A DNA stretch of 64,000 bases from an uncultured Prochlorococcus sp. (GTDB lineage: Bacteria > Cyanobacteriota > Cyanobacteriia > PCC-6307 > Cyanobiaceae), in NCBI GenBank assembly GCA_902564695.1, contig CACFCB010000002.1:1-64000 (forward strand), in the 5' to 3' direction. The translations under genes and the position numbers were made by a program. Of the stretch, positions 50,577 to 59,001 are shown piece by piece. Below the pieces are notes generated by a model. The model did not search any database, was not told the origin of the DNA, and saw nothing but the letters and a program-made list of their open reading frames with translations. Numbering within the stretch: position 1 is the stretch's first letter; every line of letters starts with the position of its first letter.

Positions 50577-51848
50577 TTGACCAATCTAAAGAATTTAAGA
50601 GGAATGGCAGATCTATTGCCAGCTCAGAGTGAGGGTTGGCAAAAGGTTGAATCTTTGGTCCGAGCCCATTTCTGTCGAGCTGGACTCAAGGAAATCAGAA
50701 CACCAATTATTGAGAAAACTGAATTATTTTTAAGAGGAATTGGAGAAAATACAGATGTTGTTGGCAAAGAGATGTATACCTTTGAAGATAGAGGGGGGCG
50801 ATCTTGCACTTTGAGACCTGAAGGAACAGCTTCGGTTGCAAGAGCCATTATCCAGAATGGTTTATTGAATAATGGTCCTCAAAGACTCTGGTATGGAGGC
50901 CCTATGTTTCGTTATGAGCGTCCTCAAGCCGGACGCCAAAGACAGTTTCATCAAATTGGAGTTGAATTTGTTGGATTAGATTCTGTTATTAGTGATGCAG
51001 AGGTGATATCAATCGCTTGGGAACTTTTAAAGGATATAGGTCTAAATGATTTGACTTTGGAGCTTAATAGTCTTGGTAGTAATGAAGATCGATATATTTT
51101 TAAAGAAAATTTAAAAGATTGGTTACTTAAAAGATTTGATCTATTAGATGAAGATTCTCAGAAAAGAGTTAATTCGAATCCTTTGAGAATATTAGATAGT
51201 AAAAATAAAGATACAAAAAAACTTTTGCGTGATGCCCCTTCTTTAAGTGATTTTTTATCTAAGGAGAGTAAAATTAGATTTGATTATTTACAGCAGTTAC
51301 TAGATAATTTAAATATCCCTTACAAAATAAATAATAATTTGGTTAGAGGGTTGGATTATTACTCACATACTGCTTTTGAGATAACAAGTGATCATCTTGG
51401 CTCTCAAGCAACAGTTTGTGGAGGTGGTCGTTATGACAGCTTAATAAGTGAGTTGGGAGGACCTGAGTCACCTTCAATAGGATGGGCTATTGGAATGGAA
51501 AGATTAATTATTCTTGCCGGGAGTAAATTATTAGATTCAAGTTTCCCCGATGCTTATGTGATTCATAGAGGTCAGAAAGCTGAACAACTAGCTTTAAAAA
51601 TTACTTGTCAATTAAGATCAGTTAATTTAATAATTGCATTAGACTACTCGGGTTCATCTTTTTCTAAACAGTTCAAACGAGCAGATAAAAGTGGTGCAAA
51701 ATGGGCAATAGTAATAGGTGAAGATGAGGTATCAAAAGGCCAACTGATGATTAAGAAATTAAAAGATATTGATAAGGAAGAGGGGCCTAGAGAATATATT
51801 TTTTCAATACATGAACTTGATCAGTTAATTGCAAAATTGATTGCTTAA
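50577..51848 (+). CDS. hisS: Histidine-tRNA ligase
   Basis: Class II synthetase that charges tRNA-His. The 423 residues include motif 1 in [21 protein letters not shown], motif 2 with [20 protein letters not shown], the His-specific [13 protein letters not shown] and motif 3 GWAIGMERL. The C-terminal anticodon-binding domain is also seen. The best start is TTG at 50577 ([15 protein letters not shown]). 21 bp separate it from the UDP-glucose dehydrogenase gene. Confidence 0.96.
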   Translation: MTNLKNLRGMADLLPAQSEGWQKVESLVRAHFCRAGLKEIRTPIIEKTELFLRGIGENTDVVGKEMYTFEDRGGRSCTLRPEGTASVARAIIQNGLLNNGPQRLWYGGPMFRYERPQAGRQRQFHQIGVEFVGLDSVISDAEVISIAWELLKDIGLNDLTLELNSLGSNEDRYIFKENLKDWLLKRFDLLDEDSQKRVNSNPLRILDSKNKDTKKLLRDAPSLSDFLSKESKIRFDYLQQLLDNLNIPYKINNNLVRGLDYYSHTAFEITSDHLGSQATVCGGGRYDSLISELGGPESPSIGWAIGMERLIILAGSKLLDSSFPDAYVIHRGQKAEQLALKITCQLRSVNLIIALDYSGSSFSKQFKRADKSGAKWAIVIGEDEVSKGQLMIKKLKDIDKEEGPREYIFSIHELDQLIAKLIA

Positions 51849-51869
51849 TAAAATTATTAATTTTTTCAA

Positions 51870-53273
51870 ATGAGCTCAATAAAAATTCGTAAAATTTGTT
51901 GTATTGGTGCTGGTTATGTAGGTGGTCCAACAATGTCTGTTATTGCTGATAAATGTCCTGATATAGAAGTTAGGGTTGTTGATATAAATAAAGAAAGAAT
52001 TGCAGCTTGGAATGACAATGATTTAAATAACTTACCAATATTTGAACCAGGATTAGATCAAATAATTTCAAGAACAAGAGGAAGAAATCTTTTTTTTAGT
52101 TCAGATATGGAAAAGTCAATATCTTATGCAGATATGATTTTTATATCAGTAAATACTCCTACTAAAACCAAAGGTCTTGGGGCAGGGAAAGCGAGTGACC
52201 TTAGTTGGGTAGAAGCTAGCGCAAGGCAGGTAGCTCAATATGCTAATGGTCATACAATTGTAGTTGAAAAAAGTACGCTTCCAGTTCGGACTGCTCAAGC
52301 AATAAAAGAAATACTTAAAACAACTATTAGAGAGAATCAAAAAAATGAAACCACGAAAACTTTTTCAGTTTTATCCAATCCTGAATTTTTGGCAGAAGGA
52401 ACAGCAATAAATGATTTAGAAAAACCTGATAGAGTTTTAATTGGTGGTGAGGATCCCCAAGCAATAAACGCTTTAGTAAATATTTATTTGAATTGGGTTT
52501 CTAGTGATCAAATAATTTGCACGAATTTATGGAGTAGTGAACTATCAAAATTAGCTGCTAATGCATTTTTAGCACAACGAATTAGCTCTATAAATTCCAT
52601 ATCAGCATTTTGCGAAGCAACAGGAGCTGATATAAAAGAGGTCGCAAAAGCTATAGGAACAGATAAAAGAATAGGCAATCAATTTCTTAGTGCTGGTCCT
52701 GGTTTTGGTGGTAGTTGCTTTAAAAAAGATATTTTAAATTTAGTTTATTTAAGTGGCTATTTTGGTTTGCCGGAGGTTGCTAATTACTGGAATCAAGTTG
52801 TTCTACTCAATACGTGGCAACAAGATAGAATTTATAAAATTGTTCTTGAAAAGTTGTTTGGCACGGTTAATGGGAAAAACATAGCAATACTTGGTTTTTC
52901 TTTTAAGGCAAATACAAACGACACTCGTGAATCTCCTGCTATTAGAATCTCTTGCGAATTGCTTGAAGAAGGGGCTTTTCTCTCTATTTATGACCCTAAG
53001 GTTTCGATTGAAAGAATGAAAGAAGATTTTGAAAATCATTCATTTGACAATCCAATGATTTGGAAAATGGCTAATTCAATTCAAGAAGCCCTGCAAAATG
53101 CTGATGCAGTATTAATTCTTACTGCATGGGATGAATTCTTTGGACTTGATTGGAATTATTTGGCTTCTTTCATGAGAAAACCAGCTTGGATCTTTGATAC
53201 AAGATCAGTTGTCAATCGAGAAGAAATAAAAAATACAGGATTAAACTTGTGGAAGCTGGGAGAGGGGACTTAA
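51870..53273 (+). CDS. ugd: UDP-glucose 6-dehydrogenase, eukaryote-like type
   Basis: Oxidises UDP-glucose to UDP-glucuronate with NAD+. The 467-residue protein has the NAD motif GAGYVGG (residues 13-19) and the catalytic Cys283 in GFGGSCFKKD. Segments such as VFISVNTPTKT with GLGAGKASDL, SSELSKLAANAFLAQRISSI and NPEFLAEGTAI are close to animal and plant UGDH, more than to the short bacterial Ugd form. ATG start. An AT-rich hairpin follows. UDP-glucuronate probably feeds surface polysaccharide, but no such cluster is visible here. Confidence 0.93.
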   Translation: MSSIKIRKICCIGAGYVGGPTMSVIADKCPDIEVRVVDINKERIAAWNDNDLNNLPIFEPGLDQIISRTRGRNLFFSSDMEKSISYADMIFISVNTPTKTKGLGAGKASDLSWVEASARQVAQYANGHTIVVEKSTLPVRTAQAIKEILKTTIRENQKNETTKTFSVLSNPEFLAEGTAINDLEKPDRVLIGGEDPQAINALVNIYLNWVSSDQIICTNLWSSELSKLAANAFLAQRISSINSISAFCEATGADIKEVAKAIGTDKRIGNQFLSAGPGFGGSCFKKDILNLVYLSGYFGLPEVANYWNQVVLLNTWQQDRIYKIVLEKLFGTVNGKNIAILGFSFKANTNDTRESPAIRISCELLEEGAFLSIYDPKVSIERMKEDFENHSFDNPMIWKMANSIQEALQNADAVLILTAWDEFFGLDWNYLASFMRKPAWIFDTRSVVNREEIKNTGLNLWKLGEGT

Positions 53274-53281
53274 ATTTTCTT

Positions 53282-53314
53282 ACTTATTATATTTTAACGC
53301 TATAATAAGTTTTT
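53282..53314 (+). terminator. Likely rho-independent terminator after ugd
   Basis: ACTTATTATA (53282-53291) pairs perfectly with TATAATAAGT (53301-53310) across a 9-base loop, followed by a T run to 53314. It starts 9 bp past the ugd stop. It is AT-rich, so weaker than the petE terminator. Confidence 0.5.
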
Positions 53315-53361
53315 ATATAATTAAAAATTTTGTTCTTTACTAATTTATTCATTACTAAATA

Positions 53362-53565
53362 ATGTTTTTTCAATCTATATTCAAAAGAAAAAAATCTTTT
53401 CAAAAAAAAATTAAATCTAAACTGGGTATAGATGACTGGATGGATTTAACAAAGGAAGAAAGGCTTAAAATTGATTCAAAGGAAAAGTACGAATCAATGA
53501 GAAAAAAAAAGGCGTTATTAAAATCTATCAGAGAAGAATATAGTAAAATAAGGAAAAAACAATAA
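53362..53565 (+). CDS. Small Lys-rich hypothetical protein
   Basis: A 67-residue protein with 20 or more Lys, very basic and probably helical (FFQSIFKRKKSFQKKIKSK, then DDWMDLTKEERLKID). It has the look of a genuine small picocyanobacterial protein: ATG start, an AT-rich gap with a terminator before it, and an amphipathic charge pattern. The function is unknown; nucleic-acid binding is only a guess from charge. Confidence 0.55.
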   Translation: MFFQSIFKRKKSFQKKIKSKLGIDDWMDLTKEERLKIDSKEKYESMRKKKALLKSIREEYSKIRKKQ

Positions 53566-53643
53566 TTAATATTAGATTAATTACTTTATAGAAAAATATT
53601 GAGAAAAGAAATTTAAAGTTATTATTCGGATTTCTCAATCGTT

Positions 53644-53979
53644 ATGATTTGGCCACCAGTAAAAGCTTGGACTAGTAGATTCAAGATTAGCGATAAAAGA
53701 CATTTTGTAGCAATAAATTATGGCGGTACACTCTTGGATAGGTGGGTGATCTTGATATCAGTGCTTGATTCAGATGTGTTAGTAAAGGTTCCCTGGTCAG
53801 AATTGATTGATCCAGTGAGGTGGAACTGTGGGTGGGACGAAAATAATCTTCCAGATATTCCTGAGTTTGTTGATAATAAAACAAAAAATGTTTCTAATAA
53901 TTGTAGACATCTATCTATTGATTCAGGTTTGACAATCCCAATAACTAGTAAAAAGATTAGATCTTGGTTTGATGATTAA
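53644..53979 (+). CDS. Trp-rich small protein (TIGR02450 type)
   Basis: A 111-residue protein with Trp at several spaced sites (IWPPVKAWTSRF, LDRWVILISVL, VPWSELIDPVRWNCGWDE). It matches the general shape of the cyanobacterial Trp-rich TIGR02450 family: a short beta-rich domain that ends near residue 75, then a polar tail. No signal peptide. Function is unknown. It is the last clear gene before the pcb gap. Confidence 0.65.
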   Translation: MIWPPVKAWTSRFKISDKRHFVAINYGGTLLDRWVILISVLDSDVLVKVPWSELIDPVRWNCGWDENNLPDIPEFVDNKTKNVSNNCRHLSIDSGLTIPITSKKIRSWFDD

Positions 53980-54217
53980 AAATTATCCAATTTTAATAAA
54001 TACTTCGCTGAGGTGCTTATATTTTAATTTTAAATTTAACTATTTTATTTGATTACTCTCTTTCCTTCGCTTTTTTCGATAGATAACCAATGATAAATTG
54101 CTATTGGGATGATAGAAGCATCTAATTGAGATTTGGAAAAAGAAGCTGTTGACGCAGAAAAAGTCGATAAAACATACAAAATATATTAAGGTTAAAAAGT
54201 TTTTTAAATCAACTAAG

Positions 54218-54258
54218 TCGTTGGAGGAATTCTCAACCTGCTGAGCAAATTCCAACGA
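54218..54258. other. Bulged hairpin, possible structured RNA
   Basis: Three stacked helices: TCGTTG/CAACGA (54218-54223 with 54253-54258), GAATT/AATTC (54227-54231 with 54248-54252) and CTCA/TGAG (54232-54235 with 54242-54245). They total 15 bp, with a 3-base bulge on the left, a 2-base bulge on the right and a 6-base loop. No T run follows on either strand, so it is not a simple terminator. Confidence 0.45.
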
Positions 54259-54722
54259 AGCCAAAAGTCTTCTATTTATATATCTAAATAAGTTATCGAG
54301 TATTAAAAGATAATAAAGATTGGTTTAATAAAATGACAGCTTGAATCTAAAAACAAAAATTTGGATTATTAGCAATTTAATGATTGTTTTTTTTAAGCTA
54401 CCAAATTTTCTCCTTGGCAATCTTTTATCGATGTCTCAAGAATTGGATAAAGAGAAATCATTTTTCCGTATTCAGGAGATGATCTGTAGTAATTCGCTTT
54501 TTTTCTATAGTGATCTTCTGTACCCATTTCCAGACTGTTAATTCGATTGAAATTCATAACAGTTTTCCGATATTCTTAATTATTTAATAGTTGTAAATAA
54601 AGAGTTCAAATTGATATTTTATATTAATTACATATTTGCTTGTATTTGTATTGATTTTTTGACTGGATTGGTTTCGGATGCCTGATAATTTTTTATGTAT
54701 CAATTAATTCTTTAATTATGAA

Positions 54723-54748
54723 TAGCATGTGAAATGCTAATTTTTTTT
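54723..54748 (+). terminator. Orphan terminator-like hairpin before pcb
   Basis: TAGCAT (54723-54728) pairs with ATGCTA (54734-54739) across GTGAA, followed by A and eight T. It has the shape of a plus-strand rho-independent terminator, yet no gene lies upstream for 740 bp. Either it ends a small RNA or it is a leader hairpin of pcb. Confidence 0.45.
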
Positions 54749-54910
54749 ATTGGTAGGGTTCTAATTTTTTATTTAAAATCTATCTCTTGAAAAAGTTTTT
54801 AGTTCTAATTGGATTTAAATAATAAAAAAAATTTACAGATTCTTTCTCTTGCATGAGTTTTCTGTGAATTTGCAGTAATCTCATATCGGTTTTGAAAAAT
54901 TGCACTTCTA

Positions 54911-55963
54911 ATGCAGACCTATGGAAATCCAGGTGTCACCTACGGGTGGTGGGCTGGTAACTCAGGGGTCACCAACCGCTCAGGCAAATTTATTGCTGCT
55001 CATGCCGCTCATACCGGTTTGATTGCTTTCTGGGCTGGTGCCTTCACGTTATTTGAATTGGCTCGTTTTGACCCATCTGTACCAATGGGTCATCAGCCTT
55101 TAATTGCGCTTCCTCATTTGGCCGCTCTAGGTTTAGGTTTTGATGAGACTGGAGCTTTTGTGGGCGGCACTGCAGTTGTTTCTATTGCAGTTGTTCATTT
55201 AGTTTTGTCCATGGTTTATGGGGCTGGTGGATTAATGCATTCATTGCTTTTCTCAGGCGATATGCAGGAATCTTCTGTTACTCAGGCCAGGAAATTTAAA
55301 CTTGAATGGGATAACCCTGACAACCAGACTTTCATTCTTGGACATCATTTGATTTTCTTTGGTGTTGCTTGTATTTGGTTTGTTGAATGGGCCAGAATCC
55401 ATGGAATTTATGATCCTGCTATTGGTGCTATTCGTCAGGTTGAATATGACCTTAACTTGAGTCACATTTGGGATCATCAGTTTGACTTCCTAACTATTGA
55501 TAGTTTGGAAGATGTTATGGGAGGTCATGCTTTCTTGGCTTTCTTGGAAATTACTGGTGGTGCTTTCCATATCGCTACTAAGCAAGTTGGTGAATATACG
55601 AAGTTCAAAGGAGCTGGTCTTCTTTCTGCAGAAGCTATTCTTTCTTGGTCATTAGCTGGTATTGGTTGGATGGCAGTAGTTGCAGCATTCTGGTGCGCAC
55701 AAAATACTACTGTTTATCCTGTTGAGTGGTTTGGCGAGCCATTAGCATTAAAGTTTGGTATATCACCTTACTGGACAGATACTGTTGATCTTCCTAACGG
55801 TGCTCATACATCTCGTGCTTGGCTATCTAATGTTCATTATTACTTTGGGTTCTTCTTCATCCAAGGTCATTTATGGCATGCACTTAGAGCAATGGGATTC
55901 GATTTTAAACGAGTAACAAATGCTTTAAGTAATTTAGATACTGCTTCAGTATCTTTAAAGTAG
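54911..55963 (+). CDS. pcb: Divinyl chlorophyll a/b light-harvesting protein Pcb
   Basis: Major antenna protein of Prochlorococcus, a member of the CP43/IsiA six-helix family, bound to photosystem II or I. It is 350 residues with six hydrophobic helices and paired His ligands for chlorophyll (AAHAAHTG, VVHLVLSM, ILGHHLIFFG, GGHAFLAFLE, NVHYYFGFFFIQGHLWHALR). It lacks the large lumenal loop of CP43, as Pcb proteins do. The N-terminus MQTYGNPGVTYGWWAGNSGV is typical. One copy in the window. A strong terminator follows. Codon use is less AT-biased at the start, as in highly expressed genes. Confidence 0.97.
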   Translation: MQTYGNPGVTYGWWAGNSGVTNRSGKFIAAHAAHTGLIAFWAGAFTLFELARFDPSVPMGHQPLIALPHLAALGLGFDETGAFVGGTAVVSIAVVHLVLSMVYGAGGLMHSLLFSGDMQESSVTQARKFKLEWDNPDNQTFILGHHLIFFGVACIWFVEWARIHGIYDPAIGAIRQVEYDLNLSHIWDHQFDFLTIDSLEDVMGGHAFLAFLEITGGAFHIATKQVGEYTKFKGAGLLSAEAILSWSLAGIGWMAVVAAFWCAQNTTVYPVEWFGEPLALKFGISPYWTDTVDLPNGAHTSRAWLSNVHYYFGFFFIQGHLWHALRAMGFDFKRVTNALSNLDTASVSLK

Positions 55964-55982
55964 TTAAATAAATTAACTCAAT

Positions 55983-56013
55983 AAAAAAGCCTCACCTTTG
56001 GTGGGGCTTTTTT
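55983..56013 (+). terminator. Rho-independent terminator of pcb
   Basis: AAAAAAGCCTCACC (55983-55996) pairs with GGTGGGGCTTTTTT (56000-56013) over a 3-base loop: 14 bp with one G-U pair. The T run is in the second arm. It lies 20 bp past the pcb stop. Confidence 0.92.
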
Positions 56014-56409
56014 ATTTGATGATTTTTCTTTCTAGGATTAAATAGATTGTTATAGTTAAGCTAGATGCGGTATCTTAATTCATAATCTAATTATCTATTT
56101 ATTGATGAAGATAATAGTTTAGGGTTATGGTGAAAAATATTTAATATTAAAAATGGACTTAACTGAATTAATTTAAAATGTGATTATCTTTTTTCTAGTA
56201 TTTCAGTAATCAAAACTTCCTTATGAGATATTAGAACTTCTATGTGATTTTTAGATACTTCTTCGTGAACCAAGTATTTACTAATAAATAGATTTAAGGA
56301 AATGGGATAATTGAGATATGATAAGAATCAAATTTACCTTGGAAAATAAAATTAATATGAGATATTATTTTTTAATATTTTGTAGTTATTGCTATAAGCT
56401 AATGGATAC
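56014..56409. other. AT-rich gap between pcb and the ESS-type transporter gene
   Basis: About 400 bp after the pcb terminator with no normal-sized gene. It holds the heptad-coding remnant on the minus strand (56184-56273) and the promoter region of the downstream transporter. No tRNA or other hairpin is evident. Confidence 0.5.
56184..56273 (-). pseudogene. Short heptad-repeat coding remnant or micro-ORF
   Basis: Minus strand, 29 codons from a TTG at 56273 to a TAA at 56184. The product reads as heptads with His at the start: HEEVSKN, HIEVLIS, HKEVLIT, then EILEKR. At DNA level this is an imperfect 21 bp tandem repeat. The frame stays open 54 bp further upstream, to 56327, without an ATG. 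That suggests either a decayed gene end or a micro-protein with an unusual start. It does not match a family I know. Confidence 0.35.
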
Positions 56410-57798
56410 ATGAGTCAATTGTTTTTTTTTGGTTTTGAAAACCTATATAAAATCAAGGCAATTCCGACGTTAGTTCTTTCTTTAGGTTTGCTAGGGATAA
56501 TAGGTATTCTTCTGACTCTTGGGAGAAGATTAGATTCTGCGATGAAGTTGGAGAGATTTGGTATACCGATAGCTCTTTTAGTTGGAGCAATAGGTTTTTT
56601 AATTGGTCCTTATGGACCATTTACATTATTACCTGAGAGAGTACTGCGTACTTGGATGCAGTTGCCAACTCCTTTGCTTACTTTGGTCTTTGCAACCTTA
56701 ATGCTTGGTAGACCAATACCCAAAGTTAGTGGCTTATGGAAACCAGTAGCTTCTCAGGCTTTGTTAGGGCTTTTACTTGGTTTTGGTCAATATGTTGTTG
56801 GGGGAATAATTGTATTGTTTTTTTTATTACCTCATTTAGGAGTAGACCCATTGATGGGATGCATTATTGAAGTTGGCTTTGAGGGGGGGCATGGGGCTGC
56901 GGCAATTATGGGGGATAGTTTCAGTAAATTAGGTTTTCCTGAAGGGTTAGATCTAGGATTTGCGATGGCAACAGTAGGTCTACTTTCCTCCACCTTATTG
57001 GGAAGTGGCCTTGTTGTTTTAGGTAGGTTTTTTGGATGGCTTGTTCCTGCTGATGAAGGGGATATAATTGATATAAATGAATCTGATTTTTCTTTTAAAC
57101 CTGATGAACAACTTAAGTTGCTTTTATATAATTTTGCTCTTGCAGGTTTAGCTGTTTTAATTGGGGTTTTTCTACTTTATTGTTTAAGAATATTGTCTAT
57201 ATATATGGGTGATATTAGTCAAAAGGTAATGCTAACTTTCCCTGTTTTCCCTCTAGCATTAATAGGATCACTCTTTATAAGATTTGTTCTAGAAAAAATT
57301 GAAAAGACAAAATTTGTTTCGTCACTTTTTCAGCGTGAGATGGGAATACTAGCAACAGATCTTCTTATAATTACGGCTATGGCTGGATTGAATTTACCAT
57401 TATTGATTAGCTATTGGATTCCAATAAGTATCTTAGCCATTGCAGGATTGACTTGGAATCTTTTTGGGATGTTGATTTTTTCAAGATTATTTTTTAGAGA
57501 AGAATGGTTTGAAAGAGCAATAGCAGAGTTTGGTAATTCAACAGGTGTTGCCGCTAGTGGTCTATTGCTTTTGAGACTAGCTGATCCTCTGAACTCTACT
57601 AATACTTTGCCTGTGTTTTCTATTAAACAACTATTTTTACAGCCTCTTCTTTCAGGAGGGTTAATTACTGTAATAGCACCATTATTTATTAGTAGTTTTG
57701 GATTGAAAGGATGGACAGAAATTTGTGGCTTAATTTCGATCTCTTTATTTGCCTTGGCTATATTTTTACAGTCTACTTATAAAAAGGCATCAGCATGA
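56410..57798 (+). CDS. ESS-family sodium:solute symporter (GltS-like)
   Basis: A 462-residue integral membrane protein with about 11-12 transmembrane helices. The stretch CIIEVGFEGGHGAAAIMGDSF with the following LDLGFAMATVGLLSSTLLGSG resembles the reentrant Gly-rich GGHGTAAA region of Na+/glutamate symporter GltS. The second half repeats the theme near AEFGNSTGVAASGLLLLRL, as expected for the inverted topology of the fold. The substrate is uncertain and may not be glutamate. ATG start at 56410. Confidence 0.72.
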   Translation: MSQLFFFGFENLYKIKAIPTLVLSLGLLGIIGILLTLGRRLDSAMKLERFGIPIALLVGAIGFLIGPYGPFTLLPERVLRTWMQLPTPLLTLVFATLMLGRPIPKVSGLWKPVASQALLGLLLGFGQYVVGGIIVLFFLLPHLGVDPLMGCIIEVGFEGGHGAAAIMGDSFSKLGFPEGLDLGFAMATVGLLSSTLLGSGLVVLGRFFGWLVPADEGDIIDINESDFSFKPDEQLKLLLYNFALAGLAVLIGVFLLYCLRILSIYMGDISQKVMLTFPVFPLALIGSLFIRFVLEKIEKTKFVSSLFQREMGILATDLLIITAMAGLNLPLLISYWIPISILAIAGLTWNLFGMLIFSRLFFREEWFERAIAEFGNSTGVAASGLLLLRLADPLNSTNTLPVFSIKQLFLQPLLSGGLITVIAPLFISSFGLKGWTEICGLISISLFALAIFLQSTYKKASA

Positions 57799-57870
57799 CA
57801 GTTAATTTACATAGGAAAGGTCACTAATGAGATAAACTGTTAGTTTTTATTTACTATCCGACTATTGTTT

Positions 57871-58128
57871 ATGGATCGACAAATTTACAAAGATATTCCT
57901 CCACAAGAATTAAAAGAAAAATGGTTTAAAAGTCATCTGCTTGGTAAAGAGGTTGAATTAAGAGAACTATATGAGTTGCCTCAAGATCAGTTGGATTTAG
58001 TTATGGCAGAGACTGCAGAGTTTAGAAGTGATATAGGGAATAGAGATAGAAATCTAGGTAAATTTTGTACAGCAGGATATTTTTTAGAGTTGTCAAGAAT
58101 AATTGATAAAAGAAGAGGGGCGGAATAA
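57871..58128 (+). CDS. Small acidic hypothetical protein
   Basis: An 85-residue soluble protein starting at ATG 57871 (an upstream TTG at 57865 would add two residues). It is charged and mainly helical (IPPQELKEKWFKSHLLG, QLDLVMAETAEF, FCTAGYFLELSRIID). No signal peptide or membrane segment. It lies 72 bp after the symporter gene and may share its transcript. I do not recognise a family. Confidence 0.6.
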   Translation: MDRQIYKDIPPQELKEKWFKSHLLGKEVELRELYELPQDQLDLVMAETAEFRSDIGNRDRNLGKFCTAGYFLELSRIIDKRRGAE

Positions 58129-58140
58129 TGTTTTATTCTA

Positions 58141-58821
58141 TTAGTTTGATTTACCAAAGATTTCTGGATCTTGTTCCTTGCACCAGGGTTTAATTTTTTT
58201 CATAACGAGTGGATAACTTTCGTGATCAAAGTAATAATTTAACCATTTTTTTAAATATCTTATTTTGTGATTTTCATCAAATCTTTTTATATCTGCGATT
58301 CGAAATTGCCTTACAAATGGCCATATAGCCCAATCTGCCAAGGATTCTTTTGCATCAATAAGGAAAATTGGTTTCCCTTTATTTGAAAAGAATTCTAATC
58401 TTTTGTTTAATGAAATAAGTATTTTCATTCCTTCATCATGATGAGCACTCGAGTCTTGATTATTAAATCTCGATGCATATTTAAATCTGTCTAAATGATA
58501 TTTGAAAATCTTGTCATTTGTTTTTATAAGACTAAATATTTCTTCTGAATTATTGCTTTCTTTTTTTGCACCAAGTAATTCATACATGTTTGCTTTTTTT
58601 ATAGCCCAAATCATGATGTCTAGACTTTCATCAATAACTTCATTTAAGTAGGTTTGTAAAACAGGAACTGTTGCTTTCTTTGAAATCTCTATTAATTCTA
58701 AGGGCTTCTTCTTGAGTTCCACTTCTCTTAACTCTAATGATTGATCAGTATTTAATAAAGCCCATCTGGCTCTTATTGCGAACGGACATCTTCTAAAGCT
58801 ATAGAGGATATTGTGTTTCAT
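58141..58821 (-). CDS. Glutathione S-transferase-like protein
   Basis: A 226-residue thioredoxin-fold protein with a C-terminal helical domain. The N-terminal YSFRRCPFAIRARWAL has a Cys12 followed by Pro, as in Cys-type (omega/glutaredoxin-like) GSTs. The cis-Pro region KKATVPVLQT and the C-terminal KESLADWAIWPFVRQF fit the GST family. Likely cytosolic redox or dehydroascorbate-type activity; the substrate is unknown. ATG start, convergent with the small acidic gene. Confidence 0.8.
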   Translation of the reverse strand: MKHNILYSFRRCPFAIRARWALLNTDQSLELREVELKKKPLELIEISKKATVPVLQTYLNEVIDESLDIMIWAIKKANMYELLGAKKESNNSEEIFSLIKTNDKIFKYHLDRFKYASRFNNQDSSAHHDEGMKILISLNKRLEFFSNKGKPIFLIDAKESLADWAIWPFVRQFRIADIKRFDENHKIRYLKKWLNYYFDHESYPLVMKKIKPWCKEQDPEIFGKSN

Positions 58822-59001
58822 AAATTTCCTGTTAAAATAATATTGTTTTAATTTTTTTGTAATGATTATTCAATTCTTGCAGTTGCAGTAAAAGAAATTG
58901 TTAATTAATTATATCCTTTACGTTTTCCTATCGTAATCATATTTTACTAAAAAATATATCATTTTTATATTATTGATAGCCTGTTCTTAGAAAAGTCCAT
59001 T

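Larger units (their letters stand above)
53980..54910. other. 931 bp gene-poor, AT-rich gap upstream of pcb
   Basis: No convincing protein gene. Two open frames start with TTG: 54040-54264 minus (74 residues, Phe-rich) and 54341-54541 plus (66 residues, with an internal ATG at 54431). Neither has a family-like pattern. The gap does hold a strong bulged hairpin at 54218-54258 and a small terminator at 54723-54748. It also contains the pcb promoter and leader, whose start cannot be fixed by eye. Confidence 0.6.

Noticed and set aside
54040-54264. 74-residue minus-strand frame in the pcb gap
   Set aside because: Starts with TTG, Phe-rich, and its first codons fall inside the hairpin; not supported as a gene, though decay of an older gene is possible.
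54341-54541. 66-residue plus-strand frame in the pcb gap
   Set aside because: TTG start and no family pattern; a shorter form from ATG 54431 (36 residues) is possible but unsupported.
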